Assembly: GCA_021234155.1 (NCBI GenBank)
Contig: JAJEKV010000041.1
Coordinates: 7,510,917-7,574,916, forward strand
From: Isoetes taiwanensis
Taxonomy: Eukaryota > Streptophyta > Lycopodiopsida > Isoetales > Isoetaceae
DNA length: 64,000 bases
Direction of reading: 5' to 3'
Under the pieces are notes generated by a model, which worked only from the letters and a program-made list of their open reading frames with translations, was not told the DNA's origin and made no database searches. Shown here in pieces: positions 11,769-23,096 of the stretch. The first letter of the stretch is position 1, and each line of letters starts with the position of its first letter. A program made the position numbers and the translations under genes.

Positions 11769-12576
11769 AACTTAAGAGTACTCCCATTGCCTGATTCTTC
11801 AAGAGCTCCATGTCTGCATTTTTTGTTTGATAATCTTTTGAAACTTGTCTGCAGATTAATTGTGAATCACCATAAATGTGGATATTGGCAATATACATAG
11901 CTTTGGCTTCCTGAAGTCCTACAATCAAAGCTTTATTTTCTGCTACATTAGAAGTGACTTGAGGGAAGATTCTTCCTACTTTAACTAAGAGTTTGTGAGA
12001 AGAGTCTTTCAAAATAGCAGCAGATGATGCAACATTTAGTTTTTTAGAAATACCTCCATCAAACCATAAGACGTCTATTGGTCCTTGTCTACTGGGAAGT
12101 GCACATTCCATAATAAGAGGAACCATTTCATATTTTCTTGATCTTGTATTTTTTATCCTGTAAGATCCCAAAGGCTCTTCAATTAGCATTTCCTTAATAA
12201 AGTTTACCTCTTCTTTGGAGTCATAGGAGCCATCTTGGTTGTAAATTGTAGCAGTTTGAGAGCCATTGGAGATGGTACATCTCCCTTGAGACCAGACTGG
12301 CCTAGCATCCACAGTGGCTAACCATCTTCTCCCTAAAAGTAGGTCATAGATGTCAGATTCATCTCCTATATCCTCAAAAGCCACTACAATAAAGTTAGCA
12401 GCTACAATTATGCCTTCTGTATTAACAGGCACTTTAGTCACCACACCAATAGGAGTAATCTTAGCATTATAAAAGGATCTTAATAATATAGAAGCTTTCT
12501 TGTCCACCTCGAAACCACACTTCTTCATAATGTGATATGGCATGATGTTTAGGGGGGATCCCCCATCAAGTAACAC
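11758..12576 (-). pseudogene. Element B protease followed by the upstream RNase H domain
   Basis: The frame has 272 codons. Residues 2-100 are a retropepsin: the active-site line is LLDGGSPLNIMP, and YDLLLGRRWL occupies the position of the second conserved glycine block. From about residue 170 a second domain starts: Asp173 in WFDGG, Glu213 in NVAEN, Asp237 in YGDSQLICRQ. After an in-frame TAG the last acid is found in EADALCR (11703-11722). Together these are the D-E-D-D residues of an RNase H of the kind plant Tat elements carry as a second copy. In Tat elements that copy normally follows the RT and its own RNase H; here it lies before the RT. Confidence 0.8.
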
Positions 12577-12958
12577 ATTTGAAAAGGTATAACCCCCTAA
12601 AGCAGCTGAACATGTAAGGCATCAGTGAAATTTACACAAGCATTCAATTGCTCACCACCAATTTGCTGAAGTACTCTTTTTTTGTAGTTGGGTGCAATCT
12701 TTAGCAAGGTGAAGAGATCCACACTTACTTTGGAATTTTTGAGCAAAACATCAACTTCATCAAGGTCTTGGTCTTTCTTACCATATTTTTGTTATGGAGG
12801 TGGAGCTATCATTTGGGCAGGTGATTCCATTATAGGTGGTGAAGACCGGGCAGTGGGATGTCTACTTGATTCAGCATGTACATTGGCTTCATTCATACTT
12901 CTAGTTTGCACTACCATAACTTCTTCAGCTTTGGGAACTTCTGTAGCCTGAATAAACC

Positions 12959-14053
12959 TTATAGAAGTTCTGGTCTCTTTTCTTGTTCCTGCTTAGCAAA
13001 GTATTCCTTAACAGCACACCTAATATCAGTATGACCAACTTCTTTACAGAAAGAACAAATAGGACATTCCTTTCCAAAGTGGCCTTTACTATTGCGCCTA
13101 ACAAATTTCTGATGGATGAGTATTCCTATTGCAATGAACACATTCAGGGTAAGTTTTACCTATTCTTGCAGCCTTGAGTTCAACCAATTGTTTGGTTAGT
13201 TCTGCTAAAGCTTCAATAACCTTAGATAGGTCTGACTTGACCTCTGCAACTTGAGAATTAGCTTCTTCCTCTTTAGATTTCTTCTTTTCTTTTTGTATGG
13301 CATAAACTGGAATGGAAGGGTGATGATCATAATGTGCATCAGTGGCATCAGGGTAAAAAGGATCATGGCTATGGTGAGAAACATGGTGCTTGTCAGGCAA
13401 AGTAGAGAGCATCTGAGTCAGGTCAGTGGTTTTGGCAAAAACTTTGTATATAGAATCAAATCCTTCAGCAGCTTGGATCTTGAGCAACTTCCTTTGGATA
13501 TCTGGTCTTCTTTCCAAACCATGATGAAAGCAGTAACTAAAAAAAGGATTGGGATTGTGACTTGTGCTCTTTGGCACCTGCTCATAAATGTGCTGAACCT
13601 TTCTTTGTACTGATTCACACTTTCTCCTGCATGTATAGAAAAACTTTGCAACTCATTAACCAAATCTTTTGGAGCAGCTAACTTACCAAACCTATCCAGG
13701 AACTTCTTGACAATTTCATCCCATGAGGTGGTACCCATTAACTTCTCATAAGTTAACCAAGCACCAGCTTCACTCTCTTCTTTAAAACATTTTTCAAATT
13801 CTGAAAGCTTGTACCCTTTCTTGAAACCATAATCCCTGTAATAATCTTCAAATATTCTCAAAAAGTTGTTAGCACTCATGCTGGAATCAAAAGTAGGCAA
13901 AGGAACAGGGACATTCAACTCGAATTGGTATGGCATGTTTTGAAGCAGGCTAGTTGAGAAACTTGAAGGCAATGGCCTTTCTCTGCAATGATCTGGTGCA
14001 TCAACATCTTCTAATGGTTCTTGTTCTGCTGGAAATTTTTGCTTTGGAGCCAT
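12959..14053 (-). pseudogene. Element B gag
   Basis: Gag starts at ATG 14053 (MAPKQKFP), the same MAP(R/K) start as in C and D. The capsid part includes NNFLRIFEDYYRDYGFKKG, AWLTYEKLMGTTSWDEIVKK and the GESVNQYKERF block of the retrotransposon gag family. Frame changes near 13577-13418 and 13141-13098 split it. The C-terminal part carries CCHC knuckles: CVHCNRNTHPSEIC, a partial GHFGKEC and CSFCKEVGHTDIRC. The first half is well preserved; the knuckle region is broken. Confidence 0.8.
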
Positions 14054-14074
14054 GAGTTCTGAAATCCAGGAATA

Positions 14075-14091
14075 TCTCGGTAGAACCTCCA
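14075..14091 (-). promoter_or_regulatory. Primer-binding site of element B (tRNA-Gln type)
   Basis: On the minus strand the 17 bases TGGAGGTTCTACCGAGA start three bases after the LTR end. The complement ends ...CCTCCA, giving an acceptor strand TAGAACC, discriminator T and CCA, which fits the 3' end of eukaryotic tRNA-Gln as I remember it. The same 17-mer follows the 5' LTR of element C. Confidence 0.65.
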
Positions 14092-14094
14092 AAA

Positions 14095-15947
14095 TGTTGA
14101 CCCTAAACCTGTGCAAGATAAATCTAAAGGGAAGTCCAAAAAACTCAAATTTCATACCTTTCCCATTTCTAGGAAATGGGACATTGACTCAAACGGTTGT
14201 GGTGACAAGAAATGGATCGATTTTTCGAGTCAACCACTTCAGACTCGCTCAAAAAAGTTGTAGGAATTCAGTGATGAAGTTTCTGACCAAGTCAGACTAT
14301 AAATTTGAGAGATATCCAATCTCAAAGTGGGGTCAAAAATTGGTCAATAGAGGTCAATTATGGAAAACAGTGATCAGAAAATAAGATTTGGGGCTGCAGA
14401 GCATATTTTTGGGAATTTCCAAAGCACATGTGCTCGAATGGTGATGAGAAAGAGGGGCATGAGGTCAAATTTCCATTTGAAACTGCAGAAGCATTTTTTG
14501 TGGCTGGATTTGGCAAAATACAGTAAAAAAATGATCAGACCCAAATGCTAATTTTTCTAACTTGAACTAGGAGTGGTATTTTTTTATGTTTCCAAAGCAT
14601 TTAGCTCACAGTTGCTCTAAGGATAGATGGCAAGTAGGCCAATAGTGCTTTGGAACACTCAGGGATTTTCTGTAGAATATTTTGAGTCAAGAATTGCTAA
14701 GAAATGTATCAGAGAGGGATTTGACAACTTGGCAGTCAATTTATATTGATATGAAGGTAAGTACATCATAATAACAATGGATAATGATACTTCAAAGTTT
14801 CAGATACTGGAAAATAATCATCATAAGTCATAAGATAATTTTTGAAAGTAATATCAACTAGATCTTTGCAAATCCAGTCGAGGAATGCTCAGGGACTTCA
14901 AGAATCTTTCAGGTCATGCTCAGCATTGATCAATGTCGGATTTGAGTGCGTCTGGGCCTTCGAAAATGTCGTGATTATGTTTCCCTTGTATATAGTTTCA
15001 AATTTCGATTCCAGTGATTTTAGGTAATAAATTTAGGCTTAATCTGTTGCTTAGGTTCCGGAATCCAAAAATACAGTGGTCTCAGAGAGAATGGAGCGCG
15101 GGAAGGCATGATTCGAGCCGGATTTCCAGTTCTAGGGTTCTTCAGCTGTATTTTCGCATAATTTTCGTGATACAGTTTCGTATTTTTGCAGGAATATGCC
15201 CTGTATATGTCGTATTCGATCATTTTAAAAACTTGGCCAATGGTTTAAAGGCTTTTGTTCATAGCATATTTAAAAGAAGTTATAACCTCTTGACCATAAG
15301 GAAGATTGCCCACACGTGTAAAGGAATATGGAATCCTTGGGGCATCGTTTGACAAGGTTTGGAATATACCAATGAGGGCATAATGGAATAGGAATGAAGG
15401 CAAAAGAAATCATAAAGGGCTAGTAGGGAGACAAAGGTGAAAATGCAAAAGAGGGGAATAATAACTTTGCAATAAGGGCTTGAATGTCTTTTTGAATAAT
15501 CACTGTAGTGATATTTGGAGGAAATGGCAAGGACTTGGGCAAAATGACAAGGTGGGCATGGCAAAGGAATGAGCAATGGACATGAAAACAATACTGGGCC
15601 AAAGGTGCAAAAATGGAGGTAGTGGGGTGAAACAAAGGCCAAAATTAGAAACTATACACCATGGGGTCTTCCAAACTCTTAACTTCCAATCTTCAAAAGA
15701 TGTCTTCCAAACTTCATAACCCAGATTCTTCTAGAGAATATTCTTAACTAAGCATTTGATCCCAAGTAAAATACCTCTTGTGAACTTTTGACTTGAGCAT
15801 TTGTTGACCCAGAAGGTAAGCATCTTTTGACCTTCACACCAATGTTGACTATCAAGCTCTTCCAATCTTTGACCTAGTCTTCAGAAATGACTTAACCTGA
15901 CTTGAATGCATAGAACACAATTAGCATGTTGCCCTTTGGGGGCAACA
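14095..15947 (-). repeat. 5' LTR of element B
   Basis: On the minus strand it starts TGTTGCC at 15947 and ends GTCAACA at 14095, a TG...CA LTR of 1853 bp. The start is a palindrome (stem TGTTGCCC / GGGCAACA). Near the other end CCCATTTC-CTA-GAAATGGG can form a hairpin at about 14163-14182. The right 1.28 kb is shared with LTR A. Confidence 0.8.
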
Positions 15948-15995
15948 CCTTGGAGTCACAAATGGTGTCATATATGGTATATGACAGCCATATTT

Positions 15996-16293
15996 TTAGC
16001 AGGGTTGCCTAACCCAAGCTGCTCACTTTCCTGCGATTCTGGCTATGCCACATGTCCTGCCACGTCAGCTTAATTCCATCTCAATCGTGGATCTTCTAAA
16101 TTTTAAATCCAACGGCCAAGGAAATTAGAAAAATCCCAAGAAAATCATTGAAAGCAGGTGCGACCTCTGCGACTGCCTCTGATGTGCACCCGACATGGGT
16201 TTTTCGCCCTGCATGCCGATAATCTTGTGGTGCAGATGCTGGCCTTTGAAACTACGGGTATTTTTTTTTACCTTTTGTTGTTTGATGTTGCAT
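15996..16293 (+). repeat. Direct repeat, left copy, flanking the PPR pseudogene
   Basis: About 298 bp from TTAGCAGGGTTGCCTAACCC to GATGTTGCAT; the copy at 18151-18459 is highly similar. It contains a CGTGGATCTTCTAAA(T/C)TTT then AATCCAA(C/T)GGCCAAGG element, resembling sequences found in plant upstream regions, and a short T run near its right end. No TG...CA ends with target duplication fit, so it is not a clear LTR. Confidence 0.75.
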
Positions 16294-16608
16294 ATCAAAC
16301 AAAACATATCATGAGCGGCCTTTGGCCGTCGATCCGGGTTGAATGTGAATTCAACCAGCAACATATCAAATACCCAGGTTATGAATGGAGTTGCATTCGG
16401 CGCCCATAAGTTGGAGTTGCTCCGAATTCACTTCTGCTGACATAAAAGAAGCTCCGTGGATCGATTTTAAGTCGAGATCTCCTCCTCCGCCTCAAAACCC
16501 TGCCAAACATAGTCTGGATGGAGCAGAGCATTATTGGTACACTTAATTTTATGTTTTAGCTATTTATCTTTGAAGCAACTCTCTATCATTTGTATTTAAC
16601 AAAAAAAA

Positions 16609-18087
16609 TTGACAGAGATTCTTCTAATGCTGCATGTTGCAGGTCTCCATATTGTTTTGAGTTCTTATTTTTGCAGGGTTTTGTCTAACAAATGCACGTT
16701 CAACAGGTTGCATTTGGGTCGAATACAAGGTAAAACATGTAGATGGAAAGGCAAAGTTATCGTGGATAAACGTTTAAAGAAGATGCTGCAATGTTTAGAT
16801 TTTATAGATGAGGAGAACACGCAAAGGTACGGTGATACATATCTTGATCTTTTATGCCTTCATGATGGATTGTTGACCCAAGGTAAATGGGTTCATGCTT
16901 GCATTATAAAGAATTCCCATATATATGTGCTATCTGTAGCCCTCTTTACGAACCTCTTTTCAAACCAAAATCACGTCTTATGGATCAAGATGATTTCAGA
17001 GTGTGTAAAGTTTGGACATGCTAAGTTCGTGCTTCAACTATTTTACATGATGAAGTATAATGGTAAAGATGAGGTCCACCTTACACTTATTCACATTCTG
17101 TGTGCATCCTCACAATTAGCAGAGTTAGGGGAAGGCAAGCTTGTTCACAGCCACATTTTGAACTATGGACATCAGTTGAACATCTTTGCAGAGAATAAAC
17201 TTATTGACATGTATCTGAAGTGTGGAAGTATTGAGGATATGAGGTATTTGTCCAAGCACATATTAGGAATTTGGTATCGTGGAATGTGATGATTGTTGGG
17301 TATGCTCAGCATGCAAATGGAAAGCAAGCACTTGAACTCTTTAACCAAATGCAGAAATTATGTATCCTGACAATGTAACATTAGTTTGTATTCTTGTCTC
17401 CTGTACCAATGTTTCTCTAATGGAGCAAGGAAAAAGAATCCATTCTTACATAATAAGCTGGAGTAGACATCTTTGTAAATAATGCCCTTATTGATATGTA
17501 TGCAAAGTGTGGAAGCATACAGGATCCTCGATGTGCCTTCGACGCAATGTTTGTGAAGGATGTTGTGTCATGGACATCCATTATTGCAGGATATGTGCTG
17601 CATTCTGATGATGAAGAAGCATTCAAGCTTTTCCACTGGATGCAGCAGGAAAGCCAAAAACCAACTAAAATTACTTGTATTTGCGTTGTAAAGGCATGTG
17701 GTAGATTACGAGCAATAGATTTTGGGAGGTATGTGCATTGTCAAATCAGGATGTGAACATGACACTTTTGTCGGAAGTGCACTCATTGACCTGTATGGAA
17801 AGTGTGAGATAATAGAGACCCGCTTTTCCATTTTTAATAAAATGCTTACACGAAGTGTTGTTTCATGGACAACATTAATCTCCCGATGCATCCAGTGTGG
17901 GGATGCAAGCAATGCGCTTCAGCTCTTTAGACATATGGATTTGGAAGGTTTAAAACCAAACAATGTTACATTGATTGCTGTTATGGGTGCATGTTCGCAA
18001 TTGGCTAGCCTGCAGCAAGGAAAGTTGTTTCATGCTCATGCCATGAGCACTGGATACAAGTTGGATAACTTAGAGATGGCTCGCTGA
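16609..18087 (+). pseudogene. PPR protein gene (PLS-like), broken
   Basis: Pentatricopeptide repeat proteins bind organelle RNA; land plants, ferns above all, have hundreds. The typical repeat phrases are clear here: GEGKLVHSHILNYGH, NKLIDMYLKCGSIED, SWNVMIVGYAQHANGKQALE, NNALIDMYAKCGSIQD, DVVSWTSIIAGYV, GSALIDLYGKC and SWTTLISRCIQCGDASNA. They are spread over several frames. Frame changes lie near 17260, 17355, 17465 and 17740, and the frame stops at 18087 in the middle of a repeat array, right before the second flanking direct repeat. There is no E or DYW domain. I read it as a truncated, decayed copy. The first ~70 codons after 16609 are not PPR-like. Confidence 0.8.
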
Positions 18088-18150
18088 TAATGGAGGCATT
18101 GGAGCTCACCTCCTACACCAGATCATCAGGCCGCTGATCTAGTACTCTTG

Positions 18151-18407
18151 TTAGCAGGGTTGCCTAACCCGAGCTGCCCACTTTCCTGTGATTCTAGCTA
18201 TGCCACGTGTCCTGCCACATCAGGTTAATTCCATCTCAACCGTGGATCTTCTAAACTTTAAATCCAATGGCCAAGGAAATTAGAAAAAGCCCAAGAAAAT
18301 CATTGAAAGCAGGTGCGACCTCTGCGACTGCCTCCGGTGTGCACCCGACGTGGGTTTTCACCGCATCTTCGATAATCTTGTGGTGCGGATCGGCCTTTGA
18401 AACTACG

Positions 18408-18438
<31 letters not shown>

Positions 18439-18459
18439 TTTTGTTATTTGATGTTGCAT
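18151..18459 (+). repeat. Direct repeat, right copy, flanking the PPR pseudogene
   Basis: Same sequence and orientation as 15996-16293. It differs mainly by scattered substitutions and by a much longer T run (about 18407-18435). The two copies enclose the PPR remnant, 2155 bp apart. Confidence 0.75.
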
Positions 18460-20080
18460 GTTTACTTAAGGAAATGACGATGTCTATCCCCTTGCTACTA
18501 TAACTTTTCTGAGAATCTTTTCCAGCTCTGTCAAATTCCCAGTGGGGAAGCACTTCTTTCAAGAATTTTTTTATTTATTGGTTGTAGTTCTACTGTCCGT
18601 TTGCTTGGAAATCCTTGTCAACCAAATGCGTTGCTATGCTAGACTGGCTGGACATTTTTTAACACTTTAAATGAGATGTAGATGAGTTGTGACTGGATAG
18701 GGACTTGTAGATAAGATGGTAATTTTTTGGAGTTAAAACAGATTAAAGAAAACTAGAGAACATAACTCTTTATGAGTATATCTTGCTATGAACAATAGAC
18801 AGAGACACGGTGCCAGCTTAAATGTCATTTTCAGATTTGAAATACCAATTGGCTTCTCAGTTTTATTATCCAGTTATCCTATTTGACTCGGTTGTAGTTA
18901 TTTGATTCATTCCTTATGTTGGAACTCATTCCCTTGTTCATTGCATAAGTTATCCATTAGATCTATCTCTACATTTGGACATCTGCTACTATTTTTAGTC
19001 TATAGTTATGAATAGACTTAAACTTTTCTATATTGCTAGAATGCACTTAAACCCCCTATAGGATATGATCTACCCTTGAATGCTTATTCATATTATAAAT
19101 TACTCATCATCATCAGTTTTTTTTGCATGATACGTGCTGTAATACACGAGTTCATTTAAATTTAGTTTATCTAACCTCTTTATTATGCACTATAATTGCA
19201 ATACCGTGTGATTTGGACTATTGACATTTTATTTCGCCACGTTGCAATTTACAGAGCATACAAGCCTTATACTAGTGTCAATATTGCACTTTACAAGACT
19301 GGAATTGAGAATGTGTGCAGTATAATACCATGTTGAGCTTTAGATTGGACAACAACTGTGACATATCTTTCTTTTTGTGGGGCTCCCTTGTAAACATTGA
19401 GTTCTTGATTCTAATCATCTGAAATGCCAATCAATTGGATTGTCTGAACACTGAATACTTGGTTTTAACCAGTTGAGATGTAAAGAAATTGGATGTGTAT
19501 CCTTAGGAAGATCACTACCATGGGAAGATGCTGAACCATGCCACATACCTTTGTTAAATGAAATATATGTGAAGATGGCTGATCTTTCTTTTGAAATACT
19601 GGTGCCTTGTAGCAGTCTGCAACACCAAGACAGATCGAAACAGTCAACTCCTGAGATGTTCATGGACGATCTTAGTTATCAAATTATTAAGGAATTTTTG
19701 CATGCTGTCAAATTTGGCTGCTTTGCCAACGAGACAAGTGCTGTCATTCCAACATGAAATATTGCTGGATAAATGTGATCTGGAGCAAGGCAGCACCAAC
19801 TGAAACTACTTGCAACTCTTCTATAAAAATGAGTCATTTGAAGCAGAATATTTTGAGCCTAGAACAAACGTACCCCATGGAAATTTAAAGTAATTGGCAA
19901 CTTATTGAATCCTCTTGTTGACATATGCGGAAGATAACCCTGTTGTAATTATGATGTTCCTGAAATCTAGTCTGCTAGGTCCATGTGAAAATGAAATCTA
20001 AATGCGTTAAGATATTCTATCTATATTGCACTGGCCCAAAAGGCACACCTTGACAAGGTTCTACATCTGTTAAAAGGCTC

Positions 20081-20168
20081 ACATGTCACACGACCACATC
20101 TGAGGATTGCATTCACGTATGTATACATGTCACACGACCACATCTGAGGATTGCATTCACGTATGTAT
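20081..20168. repeat. 44-bp tandem duplication
   Basis: ACATGTCACACGACCACATC and the following 24 bases occur twice head to tail (starts 20081 and 20125) with no visible change. Confidence 0.9.
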
Positions 20169-22110
20169 CCATGATCAATTTACATTTATCTTCCAGATGA
20201 GATAACGGTCGAGCCAGATAAGATCATGGAATAAATTACTACTCCTATAATTTAGTGTAGCCAAAATAGGTTTAGCTAAACTACCTTCAAATTGGGGCTA
20301 GAAGTTTCTAACAGTTGGCTAAATCAAATGGTTTTTCTCCATCACAGTTTCTTGCTTTTGGCCAAACTTTCTCAAAATGGAAAGGCAAATATTAGCCATC
20401 ATGCTATAGTAATTTAAAAAAATCCAAGCATTTTGGCATTGAATTTATTGTAAATACATAAATCAAGACAGAAACATACATAAACATGTTCAAAAACAAA
20501 AAAAAAAATGGACTACATTGTTCCTTTTCCTCTAATGCTTCAACTTTGTACTTGGAACAAGAAAGAAAGTGGGAAAAAAAAAGAAAAATATAAACCCTAT
20601 TTAAAATTTTCTTAAAGTTAATATATACATTGGTGTTGAATTTCAGGCTAATCTATCCATTTTTCCAAGCCCACTCTATCTTAGGTTTAGCTAATCGATG
20701 TTCTGATGGATATGTCTGGAGGTAAAGGTTTGGCTATTCAACTTAAAAACTCACTTGGGCGGCAAAAAAAATGGGCTAAAATTTTTCTTTTTTTTGGGCC
20801 ATTTTTTCCATTTACTTTAGCCGTTTTTCTTGGCAAAACTGCTACAAAATAGCCATTTGACTAACCTTAGCCGTTATTTTATTCCAGGGATAAGATGGGC
20901 TTCAATAACTCTAGAGATTTCAGATTGTTTTCTTCGGCTGGGAATACGTCAGAAAGCTGAGAGAAGGTGGATGGAAGTATATCAAATATAAAGAAACCTT
21001 TGCAATTTCATTTGGCTTCAAATAATAGGAACAAAGATTTATCAGGGCATACCTTTCGAGCACTGACTTTTGAAGACCTAGTTTCTAATTCACATGAGGT
21101 ATGTAGTCAACCAACCTTAGAAGCCTAAAACAACAGTATTAAGATTGTCTCTGCGAGCAATACATTTCTCTTTTTGGTGGACATGTTCCTCATTCATGTT
21201 GGACATGCTCTATTGCGGGGTTTCTTGGAGCTTCTAACATGAAATTGAAATGAAGTACACGTCTCCCTTAATTGAATCTGGATCAACACAGAATTCAAAC
21301 GCCAGATGAAGCAATGCATCAACCGTACTACATTTCACAATAGGTAGAGGAAATATGGCGAGCATGATTTTGGCTTGATCTATTGACATAAAAAGCAATG
21401 GTGGTCATGCATGGCAGGATGCTACACAGATTGTGGGCTTATGACTTCCTAGCCAACAATGACCCAAGAAGCAACAAAAGAACCTGACATAATTCTGTTA
21501 CTACATTGTGTTCAATGGAAGAGATGATTCTTATAATTTTATGAGTACATTATAGTGCTCAATGGGAGTCGTGGTTCTTAATCAATAGAGCCTGCATGAA
21601 TTGGTAGTTAGTCCTTTATATAGGAAGTAGCAATTGCAACTATGTTTCAAAAGTTTGCTGGAACCTTTTTATGCTAGAGACAAAACATATTCCCATAATG
21701 TTGTTCGGAGTCTGTTGAAGGATAGAGTGCATGAGGTTGGTGTCCCAAACTTTATAACAAGGAGGTGATCGGAATACATTGAATGACATATGCATAATGG
21801 CATGAAATGCTTCACAAATTACAATGTGTATTGTAGACAACTTCATTGTTTCCTTGGGTGCCTCTACATCCATCTACCCCATACAGGTTTTGAAGGTTTC
21901 TAATGACAACATTTTCTATGAATAATGAAGAATTGTCTTTGCTCAGGAAAGTTATGCAAGGATATGCAGTCTGTATGTTTTTCCTCTCTAGGTAACTTGA
22001 TCTAGCAATATTTTATCATGATGTACATAGAAACATTGAAGCACCTGCAGCTCTGCTAGTTAGATTAGTGTGGAAAAAGGGCCTAAAGCCAAAATTACCA
22101 ATCTCAAAAA

Positions 22111-22222
22111 GAGTATCATTAACATATTCAGCCGTACACAAAAAGGTTGAATTTGAGAGAGAGAGAGAGTATCACTAACAGATTCAGCGGTACACAAAAA
22201 GCTTGAATTTGAGAATGAAAGG
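22111..22222. repeat. 56-bp tandem duplication
   Basis: Units start GAGTATCA(T/C)TAACA at 22111 and 22167 and include GTACACAAAAAG and TTGAATTTGAGA; a short GA run sits at the junction. Confidence 0.75.
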
Positions 22223-23096
22223 GGTATGGGAAGAGTAAGCTCGCTTGTAGCCACATTTTCATCCTTTACGACGGTATCATTTTTTGGGACGGCTATAGCG
22301 GATCTTGAGCCCTGGTCCATACAGTCTAAAATGCAAATCTGGCATATATGTAATAGCTTTCTTAGGATCTAGCGATCTGGGCCCTCACATCTCGGGCCTT
22401 AAGGGCGGATCCTCATTTGGACCTGAACTGGATTTCCTTCCTTCGCCATGTCATCAAAACCAGAACTAAAATAGGGCAGTCATTCCTACTGCTGCAAGCC
22501 CAAAAACACACGATCAAGATCAGAAACAAACAGATTTGATCACAAAAGGACAATCCAAATTTGATACCAAGAGGGCAAGGATGTGCAGTCTGAGACAAAG
22601 CCAGGCCAGACTTGAGTTTTTCAGATGGGTTCATGGAGCATCTTAAATTTCTCGGGTTGCCTGTGCCACGTAGACAGAGCTCAGCTCCACGGAAGGTAAT
22701 GGAGATGGCCCTAAATCTGGGCGCTTTGGACGGCACATACGCCCGGATTTCATGCATTTATATAAGGTGCCAACTATATAAGCTAGATGCTTAGATATGA
22801 CCTTAGCCATGCACCATCTTGGGCTTGTAGCTGTTTGCAAAGAGTTAGAAACATCACTGCAGGGCAAGGAGATAAACACAAGGGCAATCTATTATTGGTA
22901 AACAGTCGTGATCTATAAACTATACAATAGTAGCATCTTAATGCTTGTTGAAATATGTTAACATGCAAAACTAATTTACAAATGCAATTTGTTTGTAACA
23001 TATAATTTCATAAATGGACATGTTTTGTGTGTCCAAACATCCAAAAAATTTGAATGATCAACTGTAGACAGAATATTACATAATATACAACCTCTG

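Larger units (their letters stand above)
7963..15947 (-). mobile_element. Gypsy element B (Tat/Athila-like), with 3' LTR truncated
   Basis: A nearly full-length minus-strand Ty3/gypsy element. In its own direction: 5' LTR 15947-14095, primer-binding site 14091-14075, gag from ATG 14053, CCHC knuckles near 13000-13130, protease near 12576, an extra RNase H 12075-11695, reverse transcriptase about 11600-10700, degenerate RNase H 10515-10280, integrase 10237-9107, pol end near 8827, 3' UTR 8826-8024 and a 61-bp stub of the 3' LTR (8023-7963). Frameshifts and in-frame stops split the reading frame at least eight times, so it is dead. There is no chromodomain; the pol end resembles that of Tat elements. 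The right flank after 15947 is CCTTG; the left counterpart is lost. Confidence 0.85.
18460..23096. other. Long intergenic region without a recognisable gene
   Basis: Open frames are short (60-115 codons) and without domains. The region is AT-rich. It holds a 44-bp tandem duplication (20081-20168), a 56-bp tandem duplication (22111-22222) with a short GA run between its copies, and stretches of poly-T/A around 20490-20830. It ends at the stop codon of the NIK-like gene, so its right edge must contain that gene's 3' UTR, whose end I cannot place. Confidence 0.5.

Noticed and set aside
15996-18459. LTR retrotransposon with captured PPR gene
   Set aside because: Repeat ends lack TG...CA with matching target duplications, and no primer-binding site follows the left copy.
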